DNA of 64,000 nucleotides from Paenibacillus sp. OV219 (lineage in GTDB: Bacteria; Bacillota; Bacilli; Paenibacillales; Paenibacillaceae), in NCBI RefSeq assembly GCF_900110075.1, contig NZ_FOCJ01000003.1, forward strand, positions 124,001 to 188,000, given 5' to 3'. The notes below the pieces were generated by a model. The model was not told where the DNA came from. It saw only the letters and a list, made by a program, of their open reading frames with translations, and did no database searches. Every line of letters starts with the position of its first letter. The stretch's first letter is position 1. The translations under genes and the position numbers were made by a program. Below, one piece after another: positions 61,939 through 64,000 of this stretch.

Positions 61939-62217
61939 ATGAGCGAACAGATCAACATGCAGGAGCTTGTCGCTTTCATCGCAAACAAGACGAAGGCCGC
62001 TCCGGCCAGCATTGAGCAGGTGCTGAAGGTTGAGCAGGATTTCATCAACAACGCGCCGGAAGATACGAACGGCGAAGTGAGCATCGACAGCGACGAGCTC
62101 GTCGATTATATCCTTAGCCGTCCGGGTATTAAGCTGGACGAGCCGACCGTTGAGGGAATTCTCGAGGCGGAGATGGATTATTTGATGGACAAAGGAATCG
62201 CAGGCTACGAAGATTAA
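61939..62217 (+). CDS. small conserved acidic protein of unknown function
   Basis: This 92-residue acidic protein (MSEQINMQELVAFIANKTKA, VEQDFINNA, DSDELVDYILSRPGIKLDEPTVEGILEAEMDYLMDKGIAGYED) has no named family I can give. It is predicted helical with two similar helix-turn segments, ALASIEQVLKVEQDF-like and PTVEGILEAEMDYL, which may be an internal duplication. GGAG precedes the ATG at 61939. It is 46 bases after the QOR gene and may be co-transcribed. Confidence 0.8.
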   Translation: MSEQINMQELVAFIANKTKAAPASIEQVLKVEQDFINNAPEDTNGEVSIDSDELVDYILSRPGIKLDEPTVEGILEAEMDYLMDKGIAGYED

Positions 62218-62232
62218 TCGTTCAACCGCCAG

Positions 62233-62278
62233 AAAGAAGCATGTCTCTTGAAATTCGGAGGCATGCTTCTTTTTTTTG
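62233..62278 (+). terminator. terminator after the small acidic protein gene
   Basis: AAAGAAGCATGTCTC (62233-62247) pairs with GAGGCATGCTTCTTT (62258-62272), one G-T pair, with a run of T. Confidence 0.9.
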
Positions 62279-62382
62279 TATTCTTTTGCACGGATGCCGT
62301 TCCTCTTAACGCTCAGCAAGCACATACATGAAGTAGTAGATTGCTAGAGAAGCGTAGAAGCTAGGGGAGGAACTTATTCAAT

Positions 62383-63966
62383 ATGCCGCATACAGCGTTA
62401 GCCAGTTGGTTCAGAGAGATATATAAAGAAACCGTTACCGCGCAATCGGCGGGAGGTGAGGAGTGGCATTGGCGGGCGCCTCACCCGCTTGCTTCGCGGC
62501 CTTCGAGGCCGATAGCACCAGCGCCGCAGTCTGGGCAGGACTCTGCACCGGACCTCGTATCATCCACAGCTCCGCGAATCGCCATCGTCGGAGCAGGTCT
62601 TGCCGGCTTGACCTGCGCGTATCGGCTGAAGCAAGCGGGCTTTGCTGCGACGATCTTTGAAGCGGATCATCGTCGGAGCAGCGGCCGCTGCGATTCGAGA
62701 AGAGGCGCTTTTGACGAAGGGCAAGTGATTGAACGGGGCGGTATGCTGATCGACACGGGCCATTATGCGCTGCGTAGGCTGATTGATGAGCTCGACCTGA
62801 AGACTACGGATCTCATTGCGTCGGAGCTGGCGGGAACGGAGCCGTTTTATTATTTTGATGGACAGCCCTATACGCTAGCTGAAGCTGCCGCTGACTTCAA
62901 ACAGATCATTCCGAAGCTGAATGCGGATGTGCAGCAAGCCGGCTTCCCGGCTACGTATAGTCAGTACACGCACCGTGCGCTTGAGCTGGACCAGATGTCC
63001 GTTATTGACTGGATTGAAGAAAGCGTCCCAGGCGGTGCGAAGTCGAGGCTCGGGAAGCTGATTGATATTGCCTGCAACATCGAATATGGAGCGGAGGCTG
63101 AGGAGCAGAGCGCGCTGAACTTTATTTACTTGCATGAACAAGTGGAAGAGGACGACAAGTTCTCGATATTCGGTATATCGGATGAGCGGTATCAGGTCAA
63201 AGGCGGGAACGACCAGATTGTGCACCGGCTGATGGACAGGCTTGCACCTGGCAATATTCGCAGAGGTAATCGGCTGATTGCGATTGTGGAGCAGCAGAAT
63301 GGGACGTATCAACTCAGCTTTCAAGACCGGGGGGGAACGTATGAAATCGAGGTAGATGAGGTCGTGCTGACACTCCCGTTCTCCATCATGCGCAGCTCGG
63401 TCGACTACAGCGGTGCGGGCTTCCGGCCGCTGAAGACGGCTGCAATCGAAGAGCTTGGCATGGGGGCAAACAGCAAGCTCCATCTGCAATTCAAGGAGCG
63501 ATATTGGGCGAGACTTGGCAACAATGGGGATACGATCGCGGACACAGGCTATCAGAATACATTCGATGTTACTCGGGGCCAGCTTGGGGACCATGGCATT
63601 CTAGTCCAATATACAGGTGGTCACATCGCGGAAGGAACGAATCTAGGTTCGCCAATTGAGCGGGCACATCGGTTTCTTCAGCAGCTCGAGCCTCTGCTGC
63701 CGGGCATTACCGCACAGTGGAATGGGAAGGCAACGCGCGATTATTGGGTGCATAATCCGTTCTCGCTCGGATCCTACTCCTATCGCAAAATCGGCCAGTT
63801 TACGAAGTTCGCAGGCATCGAAGGGGAGTCGGAGGGTGTGAAGGGGAATTGCCATTTTGCCGGGGAGCATACGTCGGTTGTCTATCAGGGGTATATGAAC
63901 GGAGCGGTTGAGAGCGGTGAACAGGCTGCGGAGCGAATTATAAAAGGCGCCAGTCGATCTTCCTAA
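62383..63966 (+). CDS. flavin monoamine oxidase family protein
   Basis: This 527-residue FAD amine oxidase has the ADP-binding loop IAIVGAGLAGLTCAYRLKQAG (about residues 66-86), GGMLIDTGHYALRRLIDEL, and the C-terminal CHFAGEHTSVVYQGYMNGAVESGEQAAERI that closes over the flavin. A 60-residue N-terminal stretch with a Pro/Ser/Ala linker precedes the core; no twin-arginine or lipobox signal is clear. It oxidises an amine or amino acid to imine and peroxide; the substrate is unknown. GGGAGG precedes ATG. Confidence 0.92.
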   Translation: MPHTALASWFREIYKETVTAQSAGGEEWHWRAPHPLASRPSRPIAPAPQSGQDSAPDLVSSTAPRIAIVGAGLAGLTCAYRLKQAGFAATIFEADHRRSSGRCDSRRGAFDEGQVIERGGMLIDTGHYALRRLIDELDLKTTDLIASELAGTEPFYYFDGQPYTLAEAAADFKQIIPKLNADVQQAGFPATYSQYTHRALELDQMSVIDWIEESVPGGAKSRLGKLIDIACNIEYGAEAEEQSALNFIYLHEQVEEDDKFSIFGISDERYQVKGGNDQIVHRLMDRLAPGNIRRGNRLIAIVEQQNGTYQLSFQDRGGTYEIEVDEVVLTLPFSIMRSSVDYSGAGFRPLKTAAIEELGMGANSKLHLQFKERYWARLGNNGDTIADTGYQNTFDVTRGQLGDHGILVQYTGGHIAEGTNLGSPIERAHRFLQQLEPLLPGITAQWNGKATRDYWVHNPFSLGSYSYRKIGQFTKFAGIEGESEGVKGNCHFAGEHTSVVYQGYMNGAVESGEQAAERIIKGASRSS

Positions 63967-63985
63967 GATCAGGCTGACGCCTCTT
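63947..63985 (+). terminator. hairpin overlapping the stop of the amine oxidase gene
   Basis: GGCG-CAGTC-GATCTT pairs imperfectly with AAGATCAGGCTGACGCC, ending in a T-rich stretch near the window edge. Confidence 0.5.
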
Positions 63986-64000
63986 CTTCTATTTATTCGT

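Overview
The window looks like chromosome of a spore-forming, Paenibacillus-type member of the Bacillales. Pointers are strong AGGAGG-type ribosome sites, a CotD-like spore coat gene, a sigma-W-type promoter in front of ydjI/ydjG homologues, a YxiN-type DbpA helicase, a CUT1 sugar importer without its own ATPase beside YesM/YesN-type regulators, and futalosine-pathway menaquinone genes (mqnB, mqnD). Base composition is moderately GC-rich throughout. I see no rRNA, tRNA, CRISPR array, phage block or intact insertion sequence. This is mostly accessory metabolism, transport and regulation, arranged as many short operons, each with a regulator and often a visible operator.

Layout. 1-3.6 kb: the end of an ABC exporter, an Rrf2 regulator with a NmrA/QorB-like oxidoreductase that share an operator motif, and a TetX-like FAD monooxygenase. 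3.7-12.9 kb: one minus-strand locus coding a response regulator, a sensor kinase, a membrane-anchored sugar-binding sensor protein, two different lipoprotein solute-binding proteins and two permeases. 13-15.3 kb: a long FtsA-like protein. 15.5-28.7 kb: stress and redox genes (Ohr under an OhrR-type operator, nucleoside hydrolase, XRE-cupin regulator, LigB-type dioxygenase, LLM flavoprotein, DUF4180/DUF488 pair), a short globin-coupled sensor divergent from a NarL-type two-component system, then small redox and VOC proteins. 28.9-30.7 kb: two signalling genes truncated tail to tail at one junction. 30.8-35.9 kb: a MarR regulator with two perfect operators, an ABM-domain protein, an LTA synthase and a catalase. 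36-40.2 kb: a divergent Fur-controlled ferric-siderophore importer. 40.3-41.4 kb: CstR with two rhodaneses (sulfide/persulfide handling). 41.6-43.4 kb: MerR plus MFS pump. 43.5-50.5 kb: a CBM9-like protein, an RlmN-type methylase, an AraC-GyrI gene split by TGA, GreA, a coat protein, an XRE-TPR regulator and DbpA. 50.5-64 kb: a thioredoxin-reductase-like enzyme, MBL and HD hydrolases, TetR with a DHA2 pump, YdjI-YdjG homologues, MqnD/MqnB, a quinone oxidoreductase and a flavin amine oxidase.

The most unusual structures are not genes. Three intergenic regions (34.1, 51.6 and 58.7 kb) carry tandem units with a period of 50-51 bases that share a short GAAATnrGCC-like core, two of them beside long hairpins. 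Near 29.38 kb two unrelated genes are each cut and joined tail to tail. Several operators can be read directly: Fur, OhrR-type, CstR, MarR, MerR dyads, a shared Rrf2 dyad, a possible cre, and helically phased ATGAAC repeats upstream of the TetX-like gene.

Functional assignments rest on protein motifs recalled from known families; no database search was run.
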